A stretch of 64,000 bases of DNA from Sulfolobaceae archaeon. Its GTDB lineage: Archaea > Thermoproteota > Thermoprotei_A > Sulfolobales > Sulfolobaceae. The stretch covers positions 62,001 through 126,000 of the forward strand of contig JAPNVD010000005.1 in assembly GCA_026627305.1 (NCBI GenBank), written 5' to 3'. The position numbers were made by a program, and so were the translations under genes. The notes beneath the pieces were generated by a model. The model ran no database searches. It was not told the origin of the DNA and worked only from the letters and a program-made list of their open reading frames with translations. This document shows, in pieces, positions 53,671 through 61,987 of the stretch. Numbering within the stretch: the stretch's first letter is position 1; each line of letters starts with the position of its first letter.

Positions 53671-54693
53671 TTAACCCCAACCTCCAGGGGGTTTCTCGAA
53701 ATAGAAATACTTAAGTAATAGGGGTTTTCCAAGCTCCGTAATTTTCTGGTCTAACTGTTTAAGCAAACTACTAAGTAAATCGAAATCTACATCGTAATTC
53801 ATATCCTTTAATAAAATCATCAAACCTCCTACTACCACTTGATATCCATAAAATACGTGAATTTGATGAGAAACCCTTTTTCTGACTTCATCTATTAAAA
53901 CATTACCAGCTAGTGCCAAACCTCCTACAATCGAAATCCTAGGTGGGGATTCAAACTCTTTTAACAATCTCTTTATAACAGAGGCTATATAATCAGCAGC
54001 CTCCTCAACTACCATCTTAGCTGCCTTATAGTTTTTAGCAGCTAGAGCAGTAACTTTGGGTGCAAAACTAGCTACTTCAGGCTTACTATGGTTTATTTCT
54101 AATCTCCAAATTACTTCCTTAAACTTTCCACCGAAATGCTCCTCAACTGCTTTTACCAACTCATCACCTTCTAATAGGCCATCGTATTGCCGTACGGCAT
54201 ATGTTATAGCTCTCCTAGCAATCCAAGAAGCGGAGCCCTCATCACCTGCAAACCATCCCCAACCGCCTACCCTCTTTAACACGCCATTCTTTTGATAATA
54301 ATTTACATTTCCAGTGCCTACATATACCAATATCCCGTCTTCGAAGAGATTAGCTAGTCTATAACCTGCAATCCCGTCGTTAAATAATAGGTATGGTTTT
54401 GACTCGGAAATACTATCCGCTATGTCTGTAGCTATCCTATCGGACTCTTCTGAATCCCCTACTCCAGCCAAGCTAAAAAGCAACTTATCTATATCATTAA
54501 GGGTTAGTGACGAATTATAAAAGGCCATATTAATAGCATCCCTTATATTATCAGTAGCCACTTGAGCCCCCACAGCATTAAAATTTGAAGGACCTCCTAC
54601 ACCTATCCCCGTAATTTTCATATCCTTAGGATTTAAAATCGCAGACACTGTCTTAGTAGCTCCTCCATCTATTGAAAGTAAATAGCCTGCCAT
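53671..54693 (-). CDS. BadF-family hexokinase/N-acetylglucosamine kinase
   Basis: An ASKHA-fold sugar kinase. The phosphate motifs are LLSIDGGATKTVSAIL at the N terminus and YVGTGNVNYY in the middle; GGWGWFAGDEGSASWIARRA is the BadF/GlcNAc-kinase signature, and SIVGGLALAGN closes the adenosine site. The S. tokodaii hexokinase of this type phosphorylates glucose, mannose, glucosamine and N-acetylglucosamine. ATG 54693 lies about 27 bases from a TATA (TTTATTTATAAC on the minus strand); ATG 54711 is also in frame. It would supply GlcNAc-6-phosphate to NagA next door. Confidence 0.88.
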   Translation of the reverse strand: MAGYLLSIDGGATKTVSAILNPKDMKITGIGVGGPSNFNAVGAQVATDNIRDAINMAFYNSSLTLNDIDKLLFSLAGVGDSEESDRIATDIADSISESKPYLLFNDGIAGYRLANLFEDGILVYVGTGNVNYYQKNGVLKRVGGWGWFAGDEGSASWIARRAITYAVRQYDGLLEGDELVKAVEEHFGGKFKEVIWRLEINHSKPEVASFAPKVTALAAKNYKAAKMVVEEAADYIASVIKRLLKEFESPPRISIVGGLALAGNVLIDEVRKRVSHQIHVFYGYQVVVGGLMILLKDMNYDVDFDLLSSLLKQLDQKITELGKPLLLKYFYFEKPPGGWG

Positions 54694-54797
54694 CAAGTTA
54701 ATTATGCCCATTGTTATAAATAAATTTTCAGTACTCTATCTTTGCATATAAATTACAAATTATTGAGAGTATAAACAATAATAAAAAATGATGAGAT

Positions 54798-56192
54798 TTA
54801 AAATACAGCGTTTCTCGCTGCTTTCTGAACGCTTTCGAATATTGACGGATGAGCATCTGCAAAATCCGCTAGGTCTCTTGCCGTTAAGCCTCTCGCTACA
54901 GCTAACCCTATCATATTTATAACCATACCTGCGTCAATACCTATAACCCATCCTCCTATGACTCTCTGATTTCTCTTATCAAGGAATATCCTTATCTCGC
55001 CTTCTAGTTCACCATAGATCTGTGCCCAAGCATCTTTCTCTAGAGGGAACGAAACTTCCTGAACTGGAATACCCATTTTTTGAGCGTCAGTCCTTGTTAT
55101 TCCAACGGTAGCTATTTCAGGAATTGTATATATTACAGATGGTATTGCATTGACATCGACTTTATCTACTGGTCTATTACCCGCAACTATGTTTCTAGCT
55201 GCAGTCATAGACATCCTAACAGCTGCATGGAACAACATCTTCTGACCATTTACATCACCTGTAGCATAAACTCCTTGAACACCAGTCATCATGCTCTCAT
55301 CAGCCTCGATTCCCTTCTTTGTAACTTTTATCCCTGGAATGTTTTCTATACCCTTTGGAACTACAGGTCTTCTTCCTGTTGCACATAGTACATAGTCTGC
55401 ATCAATAGTCTTCTCAACGCCTTCAGGTGTTGCATAATGTACCCTTACACCTTTTTCTGTCTTTTCTATTCTCTTCAATGGAGAGTTGAGATGAATCTTT
55501 ATTTGAGGATCTAATGACTTATACAGCATATCAGCAAGTACGGGATCTACAGCACCAGGTAAGATGGTAGGCATCATTTCGATAACTTCAACCTTACTGC
55601 CAAATATGTTGAACATGACCGCAGTCTCTAACCCTATATACCCTGCACCTACAACGGCAAGAGTATCTGGAACGTCTTGTATTTTAGGATGTAACCTAAA
55701 TATATCAGAACTGGTTATGCACAATTCTTTGCCCTCTACAGGTGGTAGAGCTGAATCGGAACCGCTAGCAATTATGAGGTTCTTAGTATTGTATATGACA
55801 TCACCGTTATCAGTCTTAACTCTAATCGTTCTAGCATCTATGATTTCAGCAACGCCTTTCACTAAACTTACGTTTTCTCCTGCTTCTCTTAACTCCTCAT
55901 CATGTTGCTTATATCTCAATTCCTGAACCCAATCCTTATGGGCGACAACCTTTTTGTAGTCTACCTTAACATCACCTAAAACCCCGTAATCTTGGAACTT
56001 CTTCTTTCTTAATAACGCTAGAGCCATCTCCCTAACTGCTTTACTGGGAATACAGCCTTCATATAAGCAGTTACCGCTCATAACGCCCTTCTCATCAACC
56101 ATTACTACCTTATACCCAGCAGCTGCTAACATGAAGGCTCCAGGATAGGCTCCACCACCAGCTCCTATAGTCAAAACATCTACCTGTGGCAT
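54798..56192 (-). CDS. lpd: Dihydrolipoamide dehydrogenase-like flavoprotein
   Basis: An FAD/NAD disulfide oxidoreductase. The FAD motif is TIGAGGGAYPGAFMLAAAG (8-26), the redox Cys pair is in GNCLYEGCIPSKA (C-x4-C), NAD binding is AVVGAGYIGLETAVMF, and the C-terminal dimer interface has the active-site His and Glu in FADAHPSIFESVQKAAR. YATGDVNGQKMLFHAA closes the FAD site. The length (464) fits. It could serve 2-oxoacid dehydrogenase or glycine cleavage complexes, or a related reductase; none of those partner genes is adjacent. Start ATG begins MPQVDVLTIGAGG. Confidence 0.88.
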   Translation of the reverse strand: MPQVDVLTIGAGGGAYPGAFMLAAAGYKVVMVDEKGVMSGNCLYEGCIPSKAVREMALALLRKKKFQDYGVLGDVKVDYKKVVAHKDWVQELRYKQHDEELREAGENVSLVKGVAEIIDARTIRVKTDNGDVIYNTKNLIIASGSDSALPPVEGKELCITSSDIFRLHPKIQDVPDTLAVVGAGYIGLETAVMFNIFGSKVEVIEMMPTILPGAVDPVLADMLYKSLDPQIKIHLNSPLKRIEKTEKGVRVHYATPEGVEKTIDADYVLCATGRRPVVPKGIENIPGIKVTKKGIEADESMMTGVQGVYATGDVNGQKMLFHAAVRMSMTAARNIVAGNRPVDKVDVNAIPSVIYTIPEIATVGITRTDAQKMGIPVQEVSFPLEKDAWAQIYGELEGEIRIFLDKRNQRVIGGWVIGIDAGMVINMIGLAVARGLTARDLADFADAHPSIFESVQKAARNAVF

Positions 56193-56343
56193 AAAGATCT
56201 ACAAACATTAAACGTTTGGAAACTTTTTATAGCTTTCTCAGATAAAACTTTTTAATAAAATCGCAAATAAAATTTTTTAATAGAAAAAACGACTTATTTA
56301 TCATCTAAATTATTTCATCAGTGTTTATATACTAATACAGGAA

Positions 56344-57363
56344 TCACCTTACGACAACTATTGGAGCGATTACGCTTCTCTCTTCTTTTCTAAGTTCTTT
56401 CTTACTATTAGCCATTAACTGCAATATTGAAAATACACCACCCAATGTAGATATACTGATTAACGTCAATAACGCATCCATTGGATAGAACATTACTATT
56501 GCTAGCGTGAAGTTGCTTACTAGCGATTCGATAGCTAAAGCTCTCCTCGTGTTAAATATTTGTGCATATATTGTAGTTCCTGGTCCTATCTGCAGAAAAG
56601 CATTGGCTAATAAGTATATTACCAGATCGATCCTTACATCAGAACGGAAGATCAACATAAAGGCTAAAGCCACGCTAGAAGCTAAAAAGCCTAGGATTTG
56701 CAATGAAGGTAATGATATCCTTCTCGCCAAGATTGAAGATATCAAACCAGATGGAATTATAATTCCTATCTCGGTCATTATAAGTAACTCGACAGGGTTT
56801 ATCTTTAAATATGAGGAGATAACTGTAACATTTAACGCAGATTCTGCAGTAGCCAATACCTCAAAGGCAACTCCAGCTATAGCAGTAATAATTAGCATTG
56901 ATCTACTAATCTTTTTTCTACTAGGTAATGACTTCACTGTAATATTTACTTGATCTACTAAAATGAGTACTGATAATATCGCTATTAATGCTAGCCCAAC
57001 ATTCCACATCGATGGATCAAATGCGATATATACTAAGCCAGCTAGAACAGCCCCCACATCCCACATTATTGGTGTAATAGTAGCCTTCTCTGAAGTGTCT
57101 CTGCTCAGTAGGAATAGAGCCCCAAATGAAACACCAATGATAAACCTAAGTATTGCTAAAAGTGCTAATTCAGTGAAAAGATATTGAAGTATTATGCTTA
57201 GCATTAAAGTCAATGATAGTAGCTTCGACGTTAAGTTATTCCTTATAAATAATGCTAGAATTGAACCTATTGCTACTCCTACAAACAATGAAGATTCTAG
57301 TATATTCGCATACCTAGGGATAAATAAACTGGCTGCAATTATTTCATAACCTTCGACTATCAA
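56344..57363 (-). CDS. MFS transporter with damaged 5' end
   Basis: A major facilitator-type membrane protein; recognisable parts are LLIVEGYEIIAASLFIPRYA (helix 1), RFIIGVSFGALFLLSRD (helix 4), and the central loop TVKSLPSRKKISRS. The frame is open upstream through TGC-complement codons to a TGA at 57394-57396, so the coding of helix 1 starts before TTG 57363 (RAFNIRRAILL). A well-placed TATA (centre 57441) and ATG at 57417 precede, but ATG and gene are separated by the in-frame TGA after seven codons. Either translation begins at TTG 57363 with helix 1 shortened, or the gene is mutated. With 339 residues it is short for an MFS protein. Confidence 0.6.
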   Translation of the reverse strand: MIVEGYEIIAASLFIPRYANILESSLFVGVAIGSILALFIRNNLTSKLLSLTLMLSIILQYLFTELALLAILRFIIGVSFGALFLLSRDTSEKATITPIMWDVGAVLAGLVYIAFDPSMWNVGLALIAILSVLILVDQVNITVKSLPSRKKISRSMLIITAIAGVAFEVLATAESALNVTVISSYLKINPVELLIMTEIGIIIPSGLISSILARRISLPSLQILGFLASSVALAFMLIFRSDVRIDLVIYLLANAFLQIGPGTTIYAQIFNTRRALAIESLVSNFTLAIVMFYPMDALLTLISISTLGGVFSILQLMANSKKELRKEERSVIAPIVVVR

Positions 57364-57675
57364 GAGAATAGCTCGACGAATGTTGAATGCCCTTCAAAAA
57401 ATTTCACCCCCTTTCATATATTATATTGTATATGCATATTTAAAAATTTTTTCTTTTTCTAATTTTTACTTAAAAAATTCTTTGAGCTAGATTCGAAAAG
57501 TGAAAAAGAGAAAGGGATTCATAAGAAGCAAAAAAGACAGGAAGGGGTAACGGTGAGGTCGTGCAACCCTTTCCTAATCTATTTCTCTACTATATTATCT
57601 AATTATTATATTCGCCAAACCCCTTTAAATAAGTTACCGTAAGTCATAATTTACCCAACCTTATATAAGTCATAT
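57364..57675. other. 312-base gap with promoters and a possible structured RNA
   Basis: It holds the mini-frame ATG-TGA at 57394-57417 (minus) ahead of the MFS gene, that gene's TATA TTTTAAATATGC (near 57441, minus), a possible hairpin RNA at 57507-57588, and TATA-like elements CCCTTTAAATAA (57621-57632) and TTATATAAGT (57661-57670) before the oxidoreductase. No protein gene is seen. Confidence 0.5.
57507..57588 (+). ncRNA. Possible structured RNA with two nested stems
   Basis: An outer stem AGAGAAA (57507-57513) pairs with TTTCTCT (57582-57588), and an inner stem GGAAGGGG (57540-57547) pairs with CCCTTTCC (57567-57574) with one G-T pair. The 19-base loop contains CGGTGAGGTCG. A TATA-like CTTAAAAAATTC (57469-57480) lies about 25-30 bases upstream on the plus strand. 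The G-rich core stands out in a very AT-rich gap. No known RNA family is matched, and it is not an H/ACA RNA by eye. Confidence 0.3.
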
Positions 57676-58959
57676 GTGAAGATAGCAGTAATAGGTGCGG
57701 GTCATAACGGTTTAATCTCAGCCATATACTTAGCACAAAAAGGTTTTGATGTATCAGTTTATGAGTTAAGGGACAGACCAGGTGGCATGGCGTATACAGA
57801 AATAATAAAAGGCGTTAAAGTAAGTAGGGCATCTTACGTCTTAGGATTGATGCCCGAGAGGATTATAAGGGAGACAGGAGTTAATATTCCTATAATAAGG
57901 CAAGATCCATTCCAAGTCATCTATCACAACAACAAGGCCATACCCTTTTGGAGGGATAAGGAAAGAAGATTAAGAGAGTTAGAAAAGGCGGGAGAAGAGA
58001 GGTATAAATATTATGAAGAGATTGTTATGAAGTTTAAGCGTTTCTTTGAAGAAAAAATAGCGTTCACGGATGAGCCCCCATCACTAGAGGTGGTCAAAGA
58101 AGAGGCGGAGAAAGAAGGGTTAGAGGAATTATTTGAAGAACCCCTTCAGAAGTTTGTTAGCAATTACATATCGCCAGAACTCGAAGACTTCTTTATTTAT
58201 CCAGATTCTCCTAACGAGTTAGCCTTCATGACAGCTTACAGGTTCTCCTTAGATTGGTCTTATGTAAGAGGAGGAACTGGAACTATCGGTGAAAAACTAG
58301 CTGAAAGAGCTAGGGAACTTGGTGTTAAGATCTTTTACAATACAAAGGTTACTAAAATATTAACTAAGGATTCAAGAGTGGTTGGGATAGAAACAAACGG
58401 TAAACAGAAGGTTGAGCTTGATGCGGTTATTAGTGCTATAAGCCCCATAGCCACATCAATGATGCTAGATGAGGGCTTAAAGGGTATTAAAGATATTAAA
58501 CTACCGCATGCAGGATGGAGGAAGTATAACATAATCCTCAAGGAAATGCCCTCAATACCTGATGAGCTAAAACCATTTGCCCACTCGATAATAGATTACG
58601 ATTACGGTGAAATGACGTTTCCGTCTTTAGCGGATGATTCATTAGGAGGTTTGGTTATAACGTTGATGGGCTCTATCGATGAAAACCCATTTAAAGGCTT
58701 AAGGGAAAAAGCCCTAATCATAGACACTTTCACACCCGAGGAATTGGAAGAGAGATTCAACGTACCTTATGGTTATTTGGATCATTTACCTATGAGAGGA
58801 CAATTTCTACTTGACAAAAGGCCCAAATATAGGACTGAAATCTTAGGCCTATATCTTAGTGGAGTTGGCACCTACCCTGGGGGTCAGATAACTGGAATTC
58901 CAGGAAGGAACGCAGCATTCGCGTTAATAAAGGATTATGAGTCAGGAAAACTAAAATGA
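57676..58959 (+). CDS. FAD-dependent oxidoreductase, CrtI/PYROXD2-like
   Basis: A flavoprotein of the phytoene-dehydrogenase-related group. It opens with VIGAGHNGLISAIYLAQKGF (5-24), then YELRDRPGGMAYTE, and ends with the second FAD motif LGLYLSGVGTYPGGQITGIPGRNAAFAL (about 393-420). The length (427) is at the short end for CrtI enzymes. Carotenoid desaturation is not implied; the group also includes enzymes of unknown substrate. GTG 57676 is the only start preceding the full FAD motif. The end overlaps the next convergent gene by 25 bases. Confidence 0.82.
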   Translation: MKIAVIGAGHNGLISAIYLAQKGFDVSVYELRDRPGGMAYTEIIKGVKVSRASYVLGLMPERIIRETGVNIPIIRQDPFQVIYHNNKAIPFWRDKERRLRELEKAGEERYKYYEEIVMKFKRFFEEKIAFTDEPPSLEVVKEEAEKEGLEELFEEPLQKFVSNYISPELEDFFIYPDSPNELAFMTAYRFSLDWSYVRGGTGTIGEKLAERARELGVKIFYNTKVTKILTKDSRVVGIETNGKQKVELDAVISAISPIATSMMLDEGLKGIKDIKLPHAGWRKYNIILKEMPSIPDELKPFAHSIIDYDYGEMTFPSLADDSLGGLVITLMGSIDENPFKGLREKALIIDTFTPEELEERFNVPYGYLDHLPMRGQFLLDKRPKYRTEILGLYLSGVGTYPGGQITGIPGRNAAFALIKDYESGKLK

Positions 58960-59198
58960 GGTTTTAAACAGGCTTCAACTAGGTCTACCAACCTCTCGAA
59001 ATCATCATCAGACATATATTTAGGTATAAACATAGACCAACTCTCATCATTTAACGCAGGTATAGTTTTTAAAAATTCTTTAACTCTTATACATTCTTCG
59101 TCATCGTCCCTTAACTGATCAGCATACTCCTTAAGGAACCTCAAGGCGTTTAATTGCCTACCTTTTCTAGCCAGTTCCCTAATACTATTTAAGCTCAC
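58935..59198 (-). CDS. Hypothetical helical protein, 87 aa
   Basis: Not recognised. Mostly helical and acidic (LKEYADQLRDDDEECIRVKE). No DNA-binding or metal motif is certain. It overlaps the oxidoreductase end by 25 bases and is divergent from XPB across 40 bases, so its promoter shares the XPB promoter region. Confidence 0.55.
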   Translation of the reverse strand: MSLNSIRELARKGRQLNALRFLKEYADQLRDDDEECIRVKEFLKTIPALNDESWSMFIPKYMSDDDFERLVDLVEACLKPHFSFPDS

Positions 59199-59238
59199 AA
59201 TAACACTTAATTATTCTAGGGTTATAAATTATATTGAA

Positions 59239-60567
59239 TTGGTAACGCTAACATACTATAAAGGACTTATACTTAGTGACGCTTTCGCTCCAGGTCTAAA
59301 GTGGAACTCCCATTTCAAGAAATACATAGGTTTTGCATCAAGCTATAGAGATCTATTAGATTACTTCTCAGAAACTGAGATAAACGACCACGTGCTTGAC
59401 CTCTTGCCTTTCCCACCCATAAACGATAAGATAGAACTCAGGGATTATCAGAAGAAGGCATTAAACGCTTGGCTTAAGGAAAAAAGGGGTATAATAGTTA
59501 TGCCGACAGGTGCTGGAAAGACTAGAGTAGGAATCGCTTCTATTGCAAAATTAAAGATAGCCACATTGATTGTAGTCCCAACTATAGACCTGCTAAACCA
59601 ATGGCATAGAGAAATACATGAACTTTTAGGCGTTGAGGCTGGAAGGATAGGCGGAAATTACGATGAGTTAAAGGGAATAACTGTGATAACTTACGATTCA
59701 GCATACAGTAGGGCTGAAGAACTAGGAAATCGCTTCGGTTTTCTAATATTCGATGAGGTTCATCATTTACCATCAGAGGGTTATATGCAAATAGCCCAAC
59801 TCTTTGCCTCACCCTATAGGTTAGGTTTAACAGCCACTCCAGAAAGGGAAGATGGAAGGGATAGCCTCTATCCACAACTAGTGGGTCCAATAGTTTATAG
59901 AGTTTCAGTAAGTGAACTTGCAGGGAAATATCTGGCAGAGTATGATATCGAGAGAGTTTATGTTAGCCTTACTGAAGAGGAGATGAAAAAATACAAACGG
60001 TTGAGGCAAATTTATAGGTCATATCTACAGGAGAAGGGATTGAAGCTTAAAAGTTTAGAAGATTTCTACAAGTTCTTAAAGATCGCTGTAAAGGAAAAGG
60101 ATGGTAGGAACGCCATATTAGCCTGGTACGAGGCTTTGAGGATTGCAGTGAACTCTAGATCAAAGATAGAGAAGTTAAGGGAGCTCCTCTCACAATATCC
60201 AGAGGACAAGATAATCATCTTTACTAGGGATACTGAACTAGCGTATAATGTATCTAGGGAGTTCCTGATCCCAGCAGTAACATACAAGACACCAAAGAGT
60301 GAGAGGACTGAAATCCTGGATAAGTTCAGGAAGGGATTTTACAGAGTTATTGTTGCATCGAGCGTGTTCGATGAGGGTGTGGATGTGCCAGATGCATCTA
60401 TAGCAATAATACTAGGAGGCTATGGAACTACAAGACAGTTTTTACAGAGGTTAGGGAGAGTTTTAAGGAAAAAGGAGGGAAAGAGAGCAAAGTTAATAGA
60501 AATAGTGACCAGAGGGACTTCAGATTATAACTTAAGTAGGAGAAGGAGACAGAATGTTTCCGTTTGA
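59239..60567 (+). CDS. XPB-family helicase
   Basis: A superfamily 2 DNA helicase, the archaeal counterpart of eukaryotic XPB, acting in DNA repair. Motif I is IIVMPTGAGKTRVG (about 85-98), motif II FDEVHH, motif III LTATPEREDGR, which contains the XPB-specific RED motif, and motif VI QRLGRVLRKKEGKR. The N-terminal damage-recognition domain is short (1-60). The length (442) fits archaeal XPB. It overlaps bax1 by 14 bases, and the pair forms a known helicase-nuclease complex. Start is TTG 59239, with CTTAATTATT about 28 bases upstream as possible TATA. Confidence 0.9.
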   Translation: MVTLTYYKGLILSDAFAPGLKWNSHFKKYIGFASSYRDLLDYFSETEINDHVLDLLPFPPINDKIELRDYQKKALNAWLKEKRGIIVMPTGAGKTRVGIASIAKLKIATLIVVPTIDLLNQWHREIHELLGVEAGRIGGNYDELKGITVITYDSAYSRAEELGNRFGFLIFDEVHHLPSEGYMQIAQLFASPYRLGLTATPEREDGRDSLYPQLVGPIVYRVSVSELAGKYLAEYDIERVYVSLTEEEMKKYKRLRQIYRSYLQEKGLKLKSLEDFYKFLKIAVKEKDGRNAILAWYEALRIAVNSRSKIEKLRELLSQYPEDKIIIFTRDTELAYNVSREFLIPAVTYKTPKSERTEILDKFRKGFYRVIVASSVFDEGVDVPDASIAIILGGYGTTRQFLQRLGRVLRKKEGKRAKLIEIVTRGTSDYNLSRRRRQNVSV

Positions 60568-61987
60568 GCTAGCAAGGTATAAAATAATAAACGATGAGGT
60601 AAAACCCCTATTCGCTACAGAAGAGGATTATGAAGCAGCAGAATGGGTAATAAGTTTCTTCAAAGAGGGCAGAAAGGTTGGCGATATTCTTGAAGATATA
60701 AAATACTTAGCTAAGGTATACGATGAGAAGCTAGTAAAAGGTTTAGCTAGAGAATATCTAAAACGTTGCAAGCTAGATAAGGAGTCCCCTATTGAGCCTA
60801 TAATAATAAGGAGAGAACTATTCACAGGAGGACCCGCATTAACGGAAGAGGAAAGGGAGAAAAGGGTTAATGAGGTAAAGACGAAGTTGGGCTTGGATCC
60901 GCTGAGATTTCTCTACTCTGATCTAGATGAAGAGAGAGTTATAGTTCAACTGCCGTTTATGACCCCTGAAGAGCTGATAAAACTCTACAATATGTCATTA
61001 CTCCAAACCCTCTTACTGAAAAGTTATAGAATGTTAGTTTACGTTAAGGGAAATTGGAAGGAGATCATAAGGAACTCTAAGTACTTAGGCTTAATGTATT
61101 TCGCATATGATAATCCAATAAGGTTAGAGTTCGTAGGACCTGGAGCGTTGTTAAAGATGACTGAAAAATATGGCAGAAACCTAGCTATTTTATCCAAATT
61201 CGTAGTTAATAGCCCTGAGTGGGTAATAGAGGCTGATGTGATTTTAGGTAAGAAAAAGAACACGTATAGGATGAAAGTGAGGAAATTTCCGCTGATAAAG
61301 GCTGAAATTGAAGAGGAAGATAAAAAACGCTTTGATAGCAGCGTGGAGGAGAACTTCTATAAGGATTTTAGGAGGATAGTTAAGGATTGGGATCTACAGA
61401 GAGAACCTGAACCGCTAGTAGTGGGTGATAGATTATTTATACCAGACTTCGTGGCGGCTAAGAGAAACTTAAAAATATACATAGAGATCGTCGGCTTTTG
61501 GACTAAGGAATACTTAGAGAACAAGTTAGAGAAGTTAAAAATGGTAAATAAGCCAATGCTTGTATTAGCTAATGAAGAACTCTCTTATCAAGACTTCTCG
61601 GATCTAAATGTAATACTCTATGAAAAGAAAGTAGACATCACGAAGGTTTATAACTGGTTAAAGGAATATGAGGCTAAGCACCTAACTATCGAAAAGGTTG
61701 AGATCAACATAAGCGATAATATGGTGAGCATTGACGAATTGTTGAGGAGGTTGAACGTTGATAGGACTAGCCTTCTGAAGAGTTTAGAAAACTTACAAAA
61801 CTATATAAAGATAGGGAACTGTCTAATCAGAATTGATTACCTAGAGGAGTTGAAGAAGAAGCAATTCAAAGGACAGAAGCTTAGCCAATTGACTAAAGAA
61901 TACGGGGAGTGCATACATTACGTTCTAGAACATTTGGGTTACAAATTAAAGTGGATTAATATTAGTGATGCGGTAGTGGAGAAATGA
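60554..61987 (+). CDS. bax1: Bax1, XPB-binding nuclease
   Basis: The structure-specific endonuclease that binds XPB and cuts branched or bubble DNA. N-terminal and thumb-like regions (1-270) precede a nuclease domain with the conserved pattern RLFIPDFVAAKRNLKIYIEI (about 294-313) followed by VGFWTKEYL and then the Lys pair KLEKLK, the core of the DUF790 nuclease site. The last 80 residues form a winged-helix-like DNA-binding end. The length (477) is normal. Coupled to XPB by a 14-base overlap and to the glycosyltransferase by 4 bases. Confidence 0.9.
   Translation: MFPFELARYKIINDEVKPLFATEEDYEAAEWVISFFKEGRKVGDILEDIKYLAKVYDEKLVKGLAREYLKRCKLDKESPIEPIIIRRELFTGGPALTEEEREKRVNEVKTKLGLDPLRFLYSDLDEERVIVQLPFMTPEELIKLYNMSLLQTLLLKSYRMLVYVKGNWKEIIRNSKYLGLMYFAYDNPIRLEFVGPGALLKMTEKYGRNLAILSKFVVNSPEWVIEADVILGKKKNTYRMKVRKFPLIKAEIEEEDKKRFDSSVEENFYKDFRRIVKDWDLQREPEPLVVGDRLFIPDFVAAKRNLKIYIEIVGFWTKEYLENKLEKLKMVNKPMLVLANEELSYQDFSDLNVILYEKKVDITKVYNWLKEYEAKHLTIEKVEINISDNMVSIDELLRRLNVDRTSLLKSLENLQNYIKIGNCLIRIDYLEELKKKQFKGQKLSQLTKEYGECIHYVLEHLGYKLKWINISDAVVEK

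Noticed and set aside
54788-54828. C box ATGATGA and CTGA D box, possible second C/D sRNA
   Set aside because: The D box lies inside the dihydrolipoamide dehydrogenase coding region, there are no convincing C'/D' boxes, and the 30-base spacing is irregular; probably chance.
55080-55388. Plus-strand open frame of 102 codons opposite the dihydrolipoamide dehydrogenase gene
   Set aside because: Antisense shadow of a well-supported gene; the product is Cys/Ser/Tyr-rich and low in complexity, without promoter or ribosome site.
56507-57187. Two plus-strand open frames (148 and 74 codons) opposite the MFS gene
   Set aside because: Antisense shadows; their products lack the membrane pattern of the minus-strand gene and have no promoter.
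57540-57574. tRNA-like G+C-rich stretch
   Set aside because: No T-loop GTTCRAATC, no acceptor pairing and no anticodon stem; kept only as a generic structured-RNA candidate.
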